This document shows, piece by piece, positions 1 to 12,007 of a stretch of DNA of 64,000 nucleotides (the stretch's first letter is position 1; every line of letters begins with the position of its first letter). The notes below the pieces were generated by a model, which saw nothing but the letters and a program-made list of their open reading frames with translations, had not been told where the DNA came from and did no database searches. A program made the translations under genes and the position numbers. This DNA is from Diphasiastrum complanatum (Eukaryota > Streptophyta > Lycopodiopsida > Lycopodiales > Lycopodiaceae), in the NCBI GenBank assembly GCA_029204225.1, contig CM055101.1, forward strand, positions 29,067,475 through 29,131,474, read 5' to 3'.

Positions 1-284
1 AACACAACACTCCCAAGGCCTCCATGCATCTTCTTCAATTTCTACTTTCCATCTACTTCTATGCCTTTGATTGGTCTCTAGCCAAGCTACTCACAACAGC
101 CTACTCTCAATATCCACCTCTTTCAATACAACATGTCGAAAGTCAAAGCTCTCATCTACGTTCGTACCACACTGCACTAACATATGTCACTCTCCTCTAA
201 CCATGGTGGCACGCAACCCAAAAATCTCGGTTCCAATAGTCTCTTTCTAACTTTAGCATCCTTTGTTTCGTATGCAATCAATTT

Positions 285-2371
285 TCATCCTTGTGCCAAA
301 GGAATAAACTTATGTAACAACAATGTGATTGGTCTTATACAGTTCCAATTAAAAGCAAGTCGATTCCTATACAGGACACTCATTCTTGTGATGTGATCGA
401 TCCGTAAGCTTTCATGACCATCCGCAATTATGATTTCATGTTGGTAGTACTCAACACCAAAAAAAAGCATGAGGTGATTATCATGTTGCATGGAAAAGAA
501 TGGTGTAATACGGGCTTTCTAATGTCCAACCCCAACTTTTGTTGGGGCGATTTCGTTGGCCTTGACAACCACCTCGTTTCCAAGTTCGAACAACTCTCCT
601 CGAGAAAATGTTTTTTTATAACTTGTCACTCGTACAAACTGACCATGGTTCCTTTCCATCTCTGCATATTGAACTTCTTTTTGTGTTAAGCATCGATATT
701 GCTTCTATTTTCTTGTAATTGCAATCCCTTTTTCCTCCAATAGAACTTCACATGAATAACCATTCGGATCTGCAATGTGTAATTTCCACATCTCTCTTGC
801 TTTTGCAACAGACGAAACTTCCAAAATTCCATGTCTATGCCATGAGGGACATTTAAGAGATAGCAAGTCTATACACGTATAACCGCCTGGAAGAGTCAAG
901 CAAAATGAACTTCGTTAAGTAGCCTTTCAAAGGGCATAAAACCGTCTTTATCCCTTTGCATGTACTCAAAAACCAAGGTGAATAGTCTTCTTCTATAATA
1001 TTGGGCATATGATATCTCGTTACTCCGATTGTTGGTCGATATATTGACATAACAATAAACTTTACGCTCAAAGGCATAGCACCAAAAAACATCATGCATG
1101 CCATGTCAATAAATGTCATCCAAAATCTCCCCATTCCCTGCAACCATTTTAAAAATGTAAGAGGAATACGATAATTGTAACCAAAACAAACTATGCATTT
1201 TGTTTTCAACTCTTCACAATGCATTTCAAACTTGCTACGTGTTCCAAGCAAGTTGAATTTTTGCCAATTGATTCCACTATTTGAACACTCCAAGCAAGCA
1301 ACAAATGCCTGATAATTTCTCTGTCTTTGTCTGAGCATCCATTGTCACGACTATAATTATGAACATAGTGTGCGGTGTCTATTAGTAGAAGTCCCAAATC
1401 ATGCAAATGTGAAGGAATATCTGCCACACTTCCCAAGATATGCAGCAAGCACCACTGAGTAAACTTTTGATTCTCTTCTGCCTTGAAGCCTCCATGATAC
1501 TTGCTTGGCACATTGGGCCAATGTCCATAGCGAATTGAGCGTGGCACAGCCTTTGACACTTCTACAACTATTGCATTAATAGCCCTTTTGGAATCGTTTG
1601 TTGACCCTTTCATAAGAGTGGTAATGAATTTGCGAAACGAATTCAATGAGAGTATGTGCATGACATCATAGACCAAGTCTGTAGAAACATTGAAATTGTA
1701 GATATCATGCAATCGCCATAGAACAAATTCTCCTGACACCCAACACCTCTCAATATTTCTTCTCTCTCAACTTGAGTACATGCCTTCTTTGATTGTGACA
1801 ATGCTTCAACCATTTCATGAATGTGTCGTTTCGATGGTGGATATCTAGCTTAATATCGATTTTCATCATATAAATAATGCCCTGGGTACTTTCCATCTCC
1901 ACTATCTAGGGTAGCTTGCGCATTATCTCTATGACAAAAGGCCTAGCCCCCATCTTTGAAGAGTCCAATTTTCCATTGGGCAGGGTGGTCTCTTGTCACT
2001 ATCATCGGCATAGCACGAAGGTGACAATTTTTTGAAATTGTTGAAACATGGCTTGAAAGATATTTTAAAGGATAATTATAATACAATTCGATCCCATTCA
2101 CAAAAAGAGATTCTAGTTCAACCACCAAAGGCCTCATGAACACTCCAAAAAGTTTGGGTGAGCTCTATATATGTTTCTTGCAACTAAAAGGTATGAACAA
2201 GACCGAAAAAATATGCAAAAGAGTATTCTTCCCAGCATTGAGAATGGCGATTTCAACAACACTTGACATTTTCACCCATTCTTTCCTGCCACCCTTGACA
2301 TGCTTCTTGTTCCTTGCTCTCCGACACCTATGGGTCCTACTATTCATGCGACCTTCACATGTGAAATTCAA
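285..2371 (-). pseudogene. Degenerate Tnp2-type (CACTA-like) transposase
   Basis: Read on the minus strand, several open stretches follow one another in the order expected of a Tnp2-type transposase. Near 2143-1940 there is FMRPLVVELESLFVNGIEL followed by TRDHPAQWKIGLFKDGG. Near 1739-1560 there is LVYDVMHIL and then SIRYGHWPNVPS. Near 1100-900 there is VFWCYAFERKV, and near 830-710 KAREMWKLHIADPNG. The frame is broken by at least two stops near 1950 and 1850 and by frame changes near 1740 and 1340, so no full protein can be made. The motif order and the MRPLV...DHPAQ block support the Tnp2 superfamily, but the sequence differs clearly from the Tnp2 at 55.6-61.9 kb, so it is a separate lineage. 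The part below 700 is assigned only by position and by a continuing open frame at 491-285. No terminal inverted repeats were found. Confidence 0.62.
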
Positions 2372-3540
2372 GAAACATTTTTGGGTTGGGAGACTTGAGC
2401 CACCCTACCTTAGGCTTTTTCCATTTGGCATTTAGGCTACCAAGGCCCGAGTGTTCCCCCCCATCTGCCCACCCTCGAGAGTGGACGAGGCACAGAGCAA
2501 TGAACATGGGAGAAACCCAGCGACTAAGTCTATACTCGGGTGCTGCCTTCCCCTCTTAGAGTTGTTAGAGTTTGTAGGCAAATAGTCGAGTTTTTTGAGG
2601 CTCATTTTGAGGACATGTCTACCTAAGCGTCAATGCCGCCTTGGTCTATAGGTCGGCTTTGCCTTTGATGGAATTCCATACCTTGCCAGGTTGGTCCAAT
2701 TAAATCACTCAATGATGTATTTTGAGTGATAAGGACCAGAGCAATATAAATGTCACACACTCAACGTTGGCCGAATTAAATCAGCAGATGAGCTTTGTCA
2801 TGTACTGAGGACCAAAAGTACATTTCAAGCATAGACTTTGAGCCATTTGAATGTTCAAAACCTAATTAGATTTCTCAAATTCAATCAATCGCTTTGGTAT
2901 AAGATTTCTCAAACTCAATCAATCGATGAGTAACCAATGAGAGTAGGTCTAAATCCATCCTTACCAATTTCAACACTAGCCAAAATTCGTAAAAACACTA
3001 TTATAAGGCCTTATTGACATAAGCAAATCTATCTCTAAGTTCAAAATTCATATAGCCTCAAAATTGCCAAACTAGATCAAGTTAACTAGCTGACATCTTT
3101 CACAATTTTGTGCAGACAACCATGTACTTCTGTGAGAGACTTGAATTAGCTTTTGTCAACCCACGTTTCTTCTTTGCTTTTGGCTCTTTGTAGGTAAAAA
3201 ACTCATGTAGTCGAAGCTCCACTAGAATGCCTTCACGTCTAAACTTTTTAAAGATTCCTTCTACATTAAAATCACTCACTATAGCCTTACATTATGCCTA
3301 GAGACTGATGCTTTTCCATTTGCTTAGGGACCTCCACCCAATCCTCATTTGTTTGCTTAACTGATATCCCATAGATTCTCCCTACAATGTCGTTGACTCC
3401 TATAGATTTTTCCCCTCAAAACAACCTATGGTCTATCGAAGGACACAGAACATATGTGCATGATCAAGTCTGACGATCACTCATGATATTGAGGTATTGC
3501 TCTAGTTCTATTTTTATAGATGTGTCACAATCACTCATTG

Positions 3541-3900
3541 AGATATGTCAACTGATAAAGATCACTTATACAAGTTTGGCATTAAACTCAAGCTATCTCA
3601 ATTGATATACATCGAATTTGGGCATCTACATTTTTCAAAACTCAAAGTTTCTCAAGCTCAATCAATTACTGAGCAATCTAGATTGATATGAGCCAAAAAC
3701 AAGTTGTCTTTAGTGTTAGAAATCAAATTTATGTTGTCTCAAGTGATAAGGATCAATTCCATCCTTAACATATTGAAATCTAGCAATTTGAACTCCTAGA
3801 CCCAATATTGGTCGAATTCAATCATTGAATAATCCATGTCAAAGAAAGAGGATCAGAGTTATATTGCAACATAGGCATCAAAGTAAAGGTATCGGAAGTG
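3541..3900 (+). repeat. Diverged direct repeat, copy 1
   Basis: This stretch shares order and wording with about 4230-4600. Shared phrases include ACAAGTTTGGCATTAA, CTCAAGCTATCTCA and ACATTTTTCAAAACTCAAAG, followed by a GATCAATTCCATCCTTAAC segment. Copies differ by scattered substitutions and small indels. No coding capacity is visible. It may be a decayed tandem repeat of an unknown element. Confidence 0.6.
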
Positions 3901-4229
3901 ACAGACATTAAATTTGAGAGACATTGAGTGATGCGGGTCAAGTTCATCGAAAAGGAATTGAACTTGAGCAATTTGAATGTCCTAAATTAAAAAATGTTTC
4001 ATTAGATTAGATCACTCATTGCGCTATGTCAAGTGATATAGACAAAAATCAGGTGCTAGTCATCAAGTTCGTTTTATCTCGAGATATGCATGAAATATGT
4101 GATATCTTAATTTTTTAAACTTGATAGTTTCTAAGTTTGACTACTTAGCATGCAATTTTGATTTCAATAACTCAATAAGATCTGTCGACTTTGATTACTT
4201 AACGTGCAATCTTGATTTCAATCACTCAA

Positions 4230-4600
4230 TAAGATTTGTCGATTGATAAAGATCCAAACTACAAGTTTGGCATTAACTCAAGCTATCTCAAGTGATATAC
4301 ATAAAATTTGGGCTACCTACATTTTCAAAACTCAAAGTCACTCTAGATTGCTCAATTAATTATAAGTGAGCAATCTAGAGTGATATGGGCCAAAAACAAG
4401 TTGTCTTAAGTGACATAAATCAATTTAAGTTATCTCAAGTGATAAGGATCAATTCCATCCTTAACATACTGAGATAGAGCAATTTGAAAGTCCTAAACTC
4501 AATATTGGTCAAATTCAATCATTGAATAATCCATGTTAAAGAAAAATTATCAAGAATATATTGTCACATAGGCATCAAAGTGAAGAAGTTTGAAGTGACA
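4230..4600 (+). repeat. Diverged direct repeat, copy 2
   Basis: Second copy of the unit at 3541-3900, in the same orientation. It is preceded immediately by a two-copy tandem repeat at about 4138-4247 whose units both contain TTGATTTCAAT and CTCAATAAGAT. Divergence between copies is visible throughout, so the duplication is not recent. Confidence 0.6.
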
Positions 4601-5338
4601 ATTATGAAATCTAAGATGCATTGAATGATGGTCAAGTTCACCAAAAAGGAGTTGACTTTGAGCATTTTGAATTTCCTAAACTCAAAAATGTCCAAATTAC
4701 ATGACTCGATGAGATATCTCAACTGATAGAGTTCACAACTACATGTCAAGCATCAAAAATCAAATTCTCTAGGGTTACTTGACCCACTCTGGCCACAACA
4801 AGGTGGATCCAACAAACTGTGGAGTGTCAAGATCTACCAACTTGTGCCATGCGTGATCAAACATCGAATCACATATTGGGCATCAAAAGTTTATCACTTT
4901 ATGAGCATCCACTTTATCATAAATGTCAAATTTGTGGTGTATCATATAATAATGCATCAAAACTAGGCTATCTTGTAGCTTAAGGATCAAACTACATCTA
5001 CCTTGAGTGATAGCCATCAAATTCTAGTTGTATCTATCACCCCTCCCCTCCCATGAGATTGTCACTCAACTCCCTACTCATGCAACATTTCACTCTCTTC
5101 ATACCAAACCATAAAATGGGAGAAGTGCACCCTCCCTCACACTTTTTTTGAGTGTATCCAGGATAGGAGAAGGAGCTTGGTGTAGGCTCTAAACACATAT
5201 CTCTCTTCTTTTGTTATCACAGGTATGAAAGTCTCACTCTAATATGCATTAAAATTCTATAGTCGATTTTCTTTTCTACTTCATTTCAATATAGTAGGGT
5301 TTATTGTAATGTATTGTATGTTTATGAATATAGTAATC

Positions 5339-5626
5339 ATGTTGGGGTCAGCAATGGTGAAAGCTTGGGAGATTATGTTAAAAAATTATATGAATTATTA
5401 ACTCCTAAGCAAAAAGCAGAACTGCAAAGTATGCTTAGCCGAGATGAGGCTGGTCCCTCACAAGCGGCCGCGGCTCCCGCCCTCACCAAAGAGTCATCCA
5501 CAAATTCTTATTATGACTTGGATCCTCAAGGTAATATAATTGCCAACAAAAGAGGGAGGGTGGTTTTGTACTGGCTCTATTCTTTATGCCGACGCCATTT
5601 TGGCGACAAATTGTTTAGTAAATGGT
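5339..5626 (+). pseudogene. CACTA-associated ORF1, copy A (truncated)
   Basis: This encodes the N-terminal part of a protein found three times in the window, recognisable by LTPKQKAELQSMLSR, then an Ala-rich linker, SSTNSYYDLDPQGNIIAN and HFGDKLFSKW. I do not recognise a named domain. Its position in the 62 kb copy, divergent from a Tnp2 gene, suggests the second CACTA gene (TnpA/transposase_24-like). A one-base deletion just after the homologous start codon moves the start out of frame, though an in-frame upstream ATG at 5314 still gives an open frame. The homology stops sharply after FSKW at about 5626, where unrelated DNA begins. The upstream leader from about 5170 matches 62025-62177. Confidence 0.7.
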
Positions 5627-5689
5627 GTCTTTCCGCTTGTTATAGCTGCTGCCACCTTAAAAATGTCATTATATTGAGTCATTGCCCTC

Positions 5690-5905
5690 GCTGTCTCTAC
5701 GACTGCATACACGCTATATATAGCTTACAAACGTCACACTATGGAACTCTCTCTCCGCTCTTCGTTTAGGTGGATCTGTAGGTTCGTGGCAAAACCAATT
5801 TTTAGAATCAAATGTTGCTCAAATCAAAATCAAATCCACTTGTCTGATTTTGAAACGATGTAAATTCCCTTCAATGTTTCATTGGCATATTAGGTTTTAG
5901 ATAAC
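5690..5905 (-). repeat. Duplicate of TPD1-like gene promoter region
   Basis: This stretch closely matches 24720-24935, which is the upstream region of the TPD1-like pseudogene. It includes the palindromic TATA-like CTATATATAG at 5714-5723 and the flanking AACGTCAC and GGCAAAACCAATTTTTA phrases. It begins about 65 bases after the truncated ORF1 copy. The coding exons are not present here, so this is an isolated promoter-sized fragment. Confidence 0.7.
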
Positions 5906-6007
5906 GGGCATGAGTGGCCCATTATGAATATCCCAAGGCCTAGGGCAAGCCTGGGAGGCGAGCCCATGGCCTTGGGATATTTCATAACGGGCCACTCATG
6001 CCCGTTA
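5902..6007. repeat. Short foldback (hairpin) element
   Basis: Arms at 5902-5940 and 5968-6007 are near-perfect inverted complements about 39-40 bases long. They differ by about two positions and enclose a 27-base loop. The outer ends read TAACGGGCATGAG and CTCATGCCCGTTA. Flanking TA dinucleotides could be a target duplication, but TA is too short to be convincing. There is no coding capacity. It resembles a very small MITE or foldback element. Confidence 0.8.
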
Positions 6008-6673
6008 ACTGACATTAATAGCAGGCCTACCTTTCATTGCCTTTCTTGCTTTTTGTCTTTATTCGGTTAGCTCAGGTGGTTGGAGGCCTTCTTGTTTGTT
6101 ATGTTTTCGACAAGCCCGAAATGATCTTTTTCTTCATTGGTGCTAGCAGCTATTCCGAAGCATATGCACTCGTAATCCAGTCGATTAGGGAACACAGGAA
6201 ATGAGATAAGAGATGACGGTGGTGCAGATCTTCAAATGTGCAATATACCTGGAAGGAAACATCAATGATTAGCAGTTGTCAGATTAGTAAGGGAAGCATC
6301 TTAAGCATAGAAGACTCTGAAAAGGATGAAACATGCCTTGAACATGCAAATTAAATTGATAGAAGTTGTTTGCTTTTGTTGAATAGCACCACTGTTTGCT
6401 TCTTCCATCACATCTCTTCACAACCTGCTTTTTTAATGGATGTATCTCTGACATACAAACTAGAAATAATGGATCGCTATAATTAAGATTTTTCTAATGC
6501 AGGGTTGATGGAAGCATGCACTACGAGTGAATGGTTGTCTCTCTTTTCCTCAATGGCTTTCTCTCTTTTCCTCTGTGCAATTTATATGAAAATTTTGGGT
6601 TGCACTCTCTGTATAAACATCTCTAACGCTCGCCTAATGCATGAACGTCGCCCTTCATGCCTGAAGGGCACAC
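6008..6673. other. No gene seen
   Basis: AT-rich sequence without recognisable coding potential on either strand. It interrupts the similarity between 5690-5905 and 24720-24935 on one side and 6674-8690 and 25192-27065 on the other. It is therefore an insertion in this copy or a replacement of the shorter 24936-25191 segment. Confidence 0.5.
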
Positions 6674-7098
6674 GATCAGCTTAAATTTAAAAACATGTAC
6701 GAATTCAACATATCAAATTTTTTCAACCCTATATTTAAAAACATATACTAACTCAACAGATCATATTTTTTCTCTTGGAAAACACCACTAACAACTCTTT
6801 GCAAACAAAAAATAAAAATAGCAATGAACTCATAAGCAATTGTCAAAATGTGACACATATTCAGTGTGTCAAATATTGACATCAAACATGACAATGACAT
6901 GGATGCTAACACAAATGTCACATTAAGAAATTCATTCTAATTTCACATTTTAATTCACATTAAAAATTTCATTATAATTTCACATGTCCATCTAATTCTA
7001 GATTCGCATTCCAATCTCATTCGTAATTACAGGCATAATCTACATCACATTTTAATCTCATTTATCATATTTTTACTTTTGATTTTAAAATTTTATTC

Positions 7099-7249
<151 letters not shown>

Positions 7250-7566
7250 TTATAATTCAGCTACAAATCTCTCTACGCTAGAATCTTATACAATAATCCT
7301 TCTCTTTCTCATGAAAGAATTCTTTTTTCTCTTTTTTACATCTCATTTCATAATTTTTTCCCATGTTTTTATAAAATCCTTCACTCTAATACGATTTTCT
7401 TGTAATCTTAAACTATCTTTGTCTCTTCTCACTGTCATTTTTTATAACTTTCTTTCTTTGATCTTGTTCAATTCACTATCATGGTCTCATTCATAATCGC
7501 TAATCTCATTCACCGACATTCTATCAACATTCACAAATCTCATCATAATTCTAATAACACACACGG

Positions 7567-7589
7567 TCACACACACACACACACACACA
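7567..7589 (+). repeat. (CA)n microsatellite
   Basis: Short run of CA dinucleotides between two much longer CT arrays. Only a few CA units remain at the paralogous place near 26025-26035. Confidence 0.9.
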
Positions 7590-7647
7590 AATTCACATTC
7601 TAATGACACATTTATATCTTCTTAAACTAAAATCTTCAATAAGTTCT

Positions 7648-7936
<289 letters not shown>

Positions 7937-8333
7937 CCTCCCCTACATCCATAATTCATGATATCACTCATAAATCTCACAAAATCCCAAGATTTACAAA
8001 CACCAAGTAATTAAAAGGTCGATCAAAAAATGGACTCTTATCTTGGAGATTGAAAAATTAAAACTGAACTCTACAAAACAGACATAAAAATAAACAGATT
8101 TATTTAAAAAAACACATATCTATAATGTACAGATTGAAGGCCATAAAAATCAGTCTATGAGTGTCAAAAGGGCTGTCGGAATAAGTTTTGGTATATTGTT
8201 ACTAACAGATCCACAGATTTCGATGTCCTTTCCGATATCTTCAGTACCTTGTTAACTACAAATTCTGTGCCTCGGATGATGTTAAGAGTGCTTGGATGGT
8301 AAACGAATAAAGAGAAGAAAAAAAACTTACAAA

Positions 8334-8518
<185 letters not shown>

Positions 8519-8690
8519 CAACTGTGCAAAATATAGCAGACAATCATCTTAGATCTATTACTTGAGAGCTCCATTTTCTTGCCATTGCTTCCTCTTTTTG
8601 TCACCTACACAAGCATGACAACACAATGGCATTAGTTAGATTGATGACAAACAAAGAAGGAGAGAGTGTGATCATGAAAGCACTACTCCT

Positions 8691-10548
8691 TGCAACAAAA
8701 GGAGGATGAAGAGGAGAAAGAGCAAGAGGAGGAAGGAGAGGAGCAAGATCAAGAAGAGGAACAAGAGTAGCAAGAGCAGGAGGGATGAGAGGAAAGCAAC
8801 CAAGAAGGAAGAGCAAAAGGAAACAAGAAAGGAGACAAAAGGAATAAAGAGGGTGTGAAAATTTATGAACTAGTTTTTTTGGTTTATTGGCACTTTTGCA
8901 AGCAATAAGGCCTAAAAATAGTGTCCTTACTATTTTAAACAAGTATATAAGTGGATAAGTACTACTGTTGGGTAGTTGAGATACATTGAAACTAGTCACT
9001 TATTTCTAGGTTTTTAGTGAAGTACCTAGAAGTTGCTATTTTAGGGCAAGTTTAGGGGAAGTGGCCGAGTGGCCAAGTGACACTATGGATGCTATAAATA
9101 GCTGTAAGAATGTGCTATCATTTTTTATGGAGAACTTTCCTCTTTTAATTCTATGTCCATCTCATGTGTTTCTCTCTTGATATCTTGAGTTTCTGTGTGT
9201 ATAATGTTGATTTTATGGTTGATCTAGTTTTCATAGTGTGATGTACAGTATTGTACTTTACTATTGTTGTACGGATATGGACAGGACTAAGTCAGATATA
9301 AGTCTTTATGATCAAATATTTTTGCATTTCTAAGTTCTAGCATGCATAAAGTAGTGATTTCTATCTTCTAGATATTTCTAGATGTGCAACCAAATTGGCC
9401 CAAGATCCTATTGATCCACTAATGTCTTTTGGATCTTTATTTTTTCACAGAGGGCAGACATGCGCTCCTACCTCGCATCATTTCCTCCACCTTCATTCAC
9501 AAAAAAGTTACGAAAAAGGACACGTCGGAACTACCTTCAATATTAGCCCATTGAAAAATTTTAGATTTGAGAGGGTTATGCCAAGGTTTGTAGTATGTTC
9601 TAAAAGTGATTAATTGACAAAATAGTGATTTTAGACTACCTTGAAACTGGGACGTTTATTTTGAGGTCACGTGTGTCCCAAAACTATTTTTTGGATTTGG
9701 AGATATGAAAAGTAGCATACAAAATAGTAATTTCAAAATTGCTTGATTCTTCAAATACATTGAGGTTCCCCCGAGGACATATCTTGTACAAACCAATGTG
9801 GGACGGACATCGAAATTTTTGATACCAGCCAGGTTAGGGTATTGTAGTCCTTTAAAAAATCCAGTACTAGTTGGGTATCAATATAAGGAATGGTAGACTT
9901 ATGTGTATGTGTTTCAAGACCGATTAAATGCCACGGGTCGAAATTGTCATCGTGAGCACACAAGTGCCTGAAGCTTGCCACATATGGCACATGTTTGCAA
10001 TCCCCGATAGTTCCCTTACATACCACTATCCTCAAAAAAATTAGAAAACTTGAAACATATCAAACTATACTTTAATCTTTTATTATTTCTAAGATTTTTT
10101 TTTTTAATATATAAATTTAATGTCTTGTCATTTTAATAGTTGTCCATTAAAATAAAAAAATTGAATGTCTTTCTCACTTTTACTTGTCATTAAACTAGTG
10201 AGACAAGACGTTTGATTTATCTGGGTTTGCAAATCAAATCTCACCCCTTTTTAATCAACTAAAATAATGATTTTTTTTTCGGACACAATCATTTACATTT
10301 TTTCTTTCCACTTATGTTTCGACACCTTGTAGGCTGTGGGCACAAAAAAATTGCATTTTGACACCTTATAGGTCGTGGGGGCCAGGACCGTACCAAAAAA
10401 ATTTCCATTTTTGCCCCACGTGGAAAAAAATGCCATGGCAAATCCACACAAACTTGAAATCCCAAAAAGCTAGAAGTTGAGCATTTTCAAACGTATTTCC
10501 TCACTTTTTATTTTGCTCACTAATTGCTTTCATTGTGTTAGTGATTAA

Positions 10549-10550
<2 letters not shown>
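8691..10550. other. Non-coding region with one TATA-like motif
   Basis: I find no recognisable gene. A TATAAATA motif at 9093-9100 lies in a stretch that reads like an LTR or promoter: the left side has TGTTGGGTAG near 8967, and a T-rich leader follows the motif. No primer-binding site follows, so I do not call an LTR. An open frame on minus at 9751-10035 is listed separately. Confidence 0.4.
9751..10035 (-). CDS. Unrecognised 94-residue open frame
   Basis: An uninterrupted frame of 94 residues with mixed composition, including CKHVPYVASFRHLCAHDD, DPWHLIGLETHTH and SMSVPHWFVQDM. It is not low-complexity and reads like protein, but I do not recognise a family. It sits in otherwise non-coding, AT-rich DNA with no neighbours of known function. 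It may be an exon or transposon remnant, or chance. Confidence 0.25.
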   Translation of the reverse strand: MRIVVCKGTIGDCKHVPYVASFRHLCAHDDNFDPWHLIGLETHTHKSTIPYIDTQLVLDFLKDYNTLTWLVSKISMSVPHWFVQDMSSGEPQCI

Positions 10551-10606
<56 letters not shown>

Positions 10607-10617
10607 ACACACACACA
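10551..10617 (+). repeat. (CT)n/(CA)n compound microsatellite
   Basis: A CT run passes directly into a CA run with one TC interruption. It lies about 270 bases outside the LTR that begins at 10889. Confidence 0.95.
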
Positions 10618-10888
10618 TTTTTTAAGCTTTCTTTCAAGCTTTATCTTTTTCTCTACTTATCTCTCTTAAGCTATCTCTTTTTCTAGGCTCTCTTTTTTTC
10701 CAAGCTCTCTCTTTTTCTAGAGATCACATTAAGCACACCTACATCGTTGCAACTTCCAAAACAACATACACTAATGCGACTCCTCCTACAATCTCTCCTA
10801 TTCTAGAGAAGAGGCACTAATAGTAGTATCATGGGGGAGGGAGAGAGAGAGAGAGAAAGGATCCACATGTATGGTGATAGGTAGTTTC

Positions 10889-11542
10889 TGTGAATATTTT
10901 GTCAATCATTACAGTTCAAAATCATCCATTGATCTTTGGTTTGAAAGACAACACAATTTACACCATTTGCAATGTAGAAAATCAACATATACTTAATGAA
11001 AGAGATGCAAACTCAATAAGAAATTCATCAAACATCGAACTTATGAGAATATGAAGTTGTTGTCCCTTCGTACAAAAACAACAAGTTACTATATTTCACA
11101 CATGTGGATCCGAATATAACAAAATATGAGCATTCTACACACAAGATTGCAAGATATCATCAAGATAGTGCACCAATGGATAGATGAACCCAAGAAAACT
11201 CATGTATAAGCATGAAATGAGATGAGAGGGAGAGGAATCCTTTCTCCCATGAGTTTATATCCTTTTATAGTAGGTCCATGCATCATTAATGATTTTGGTT
11301 TCCCTCCATAACAAAAATCCTACTATTAATGTGGACTAGATTCAATGTCTCCAACATTCACATTTGAATCTACCAAAGTCAACCTTCTACTATTTCCCTC
11401 ACTTTTTAAAAGTGGTAATTCAAATGCATTTAGAATAATATAACTTTGAGAAGTCAAACTCTAAGTCTAATATGCAATTTGGCCTTAATTGCCAAATAAA
11501 GAAATATGTCCAACGTATCAAACTAGTTGACAATTTCTCACA
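10889..11542 (-). mobile_element. Ty1/copia 3' LTR (family shared with 46.9-47.5 kb)
   Basis: On the minus strand the LTR starts TGTGAGAAATTGTCAACTAG at 11542 and ends TTCACA at 10889, a length of 654 bases. It aligns along its length with the 653-base LTR at 46860-47512, which starts TGTGAGAGATTTCAACTAG and also ends TTCACA. A purine-rich tract (AAGGAGGAG) lies immediately upstream of the TG, as expected for the polypurine tract before a 3' LTR. RNase H coding sequence lies directly inside it. Both LTRs carry a CTATAAAAGG-type promoter. The 5-base flanks of the two LTRs do not match, so they belong to different insertions. Confidence 0.85.
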
Positions 11543-12007
11543 CTCCTCCTTCAACTAGTCTTATCATAGACTTTGAGAATACTTCAAGTGAAGTCCTATG
11601 CTTTGTAAACAAGTCTTTTCCCATCGCTTTGGTGAAGATATCAGCTACAAATTTCTTTGAAGGCACATGTTGAAGCTCGACCTCCTTTGCCATGACTTCC
11701 TCCCTCACAAAGTGCTATGCCACCTCAATATGCTTGCTCCTAGCATGAAATATAGGATTGCTTGCCAACTTTTGGGCTGATGGGTTGTCACAAAAGATGA
11801 TTGACCTCAATGAAAAATCCACCAAGTGAAGATCCTTGATCATCTCTTTTGTGCAATGAGTAAGTGCTTTGTACTCGGCCTCACTAGATGACAATGAGAT
11901 AGTAGCTTGTTTCTTTGACATCCATATCCATCGCCTATTAAAATACAATGTGCACTTATGGATTTCCTATCCAATTGATCTCCAGTCTGAATCTAAAAGT
12001 CCAAACA
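11543..12007 (-). pseudogene. Ty1/copia RNase H C-terminal fragment
   Basis: The minus-strand translation shows the copia RNase H signature: SDWRSIG, then SKKQATISLSSSEAEYKALT, FCDNPSAQKLA and HARSKHIEV, followed by a degraded HFVREEV...KEVELQHVP...VADIFTKA tail up to the polypurine tract. Stops interrupt the frame near 11980 and 11712. Everything upstream of SDWRSIG (RT, integrase, gag) is missing. It is replaced by a CACTA ORF1 copy that enters in the same orientation and reading frame at about 12008. Confidence 0.85.

Larger units (their letters stand above)
2372..5160. repeat. AT-rich dispersed-repeat region, no gene seen
   Basis: No coding stretch here resembles a known family. The first 300 bases are less AT-rich than the rest. 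From about 2800 to 5050 the same phrases recur with drift, such as CAAGCTATCTCA, AATCATTGAATAATCCATG and variants of GTGATAAGGATCAA. A block at about 3541-3900 recurs at about 4230-4600, giving an offset of roughly 690 bases. Inside it, about 4138-4192 and 4194-4247 form a two-copy tandem repeat of about 58 bases. A shorter local duplication lies at about 2870-2930. Confidence 0.6.

Noticed and set aside
8601-8999. 132-residue minus-strand Leu/Pro-rich frame
   Set aside because: It arises from a GA/AGG-rich low-complexity stretch on plus and resembles no protein family.
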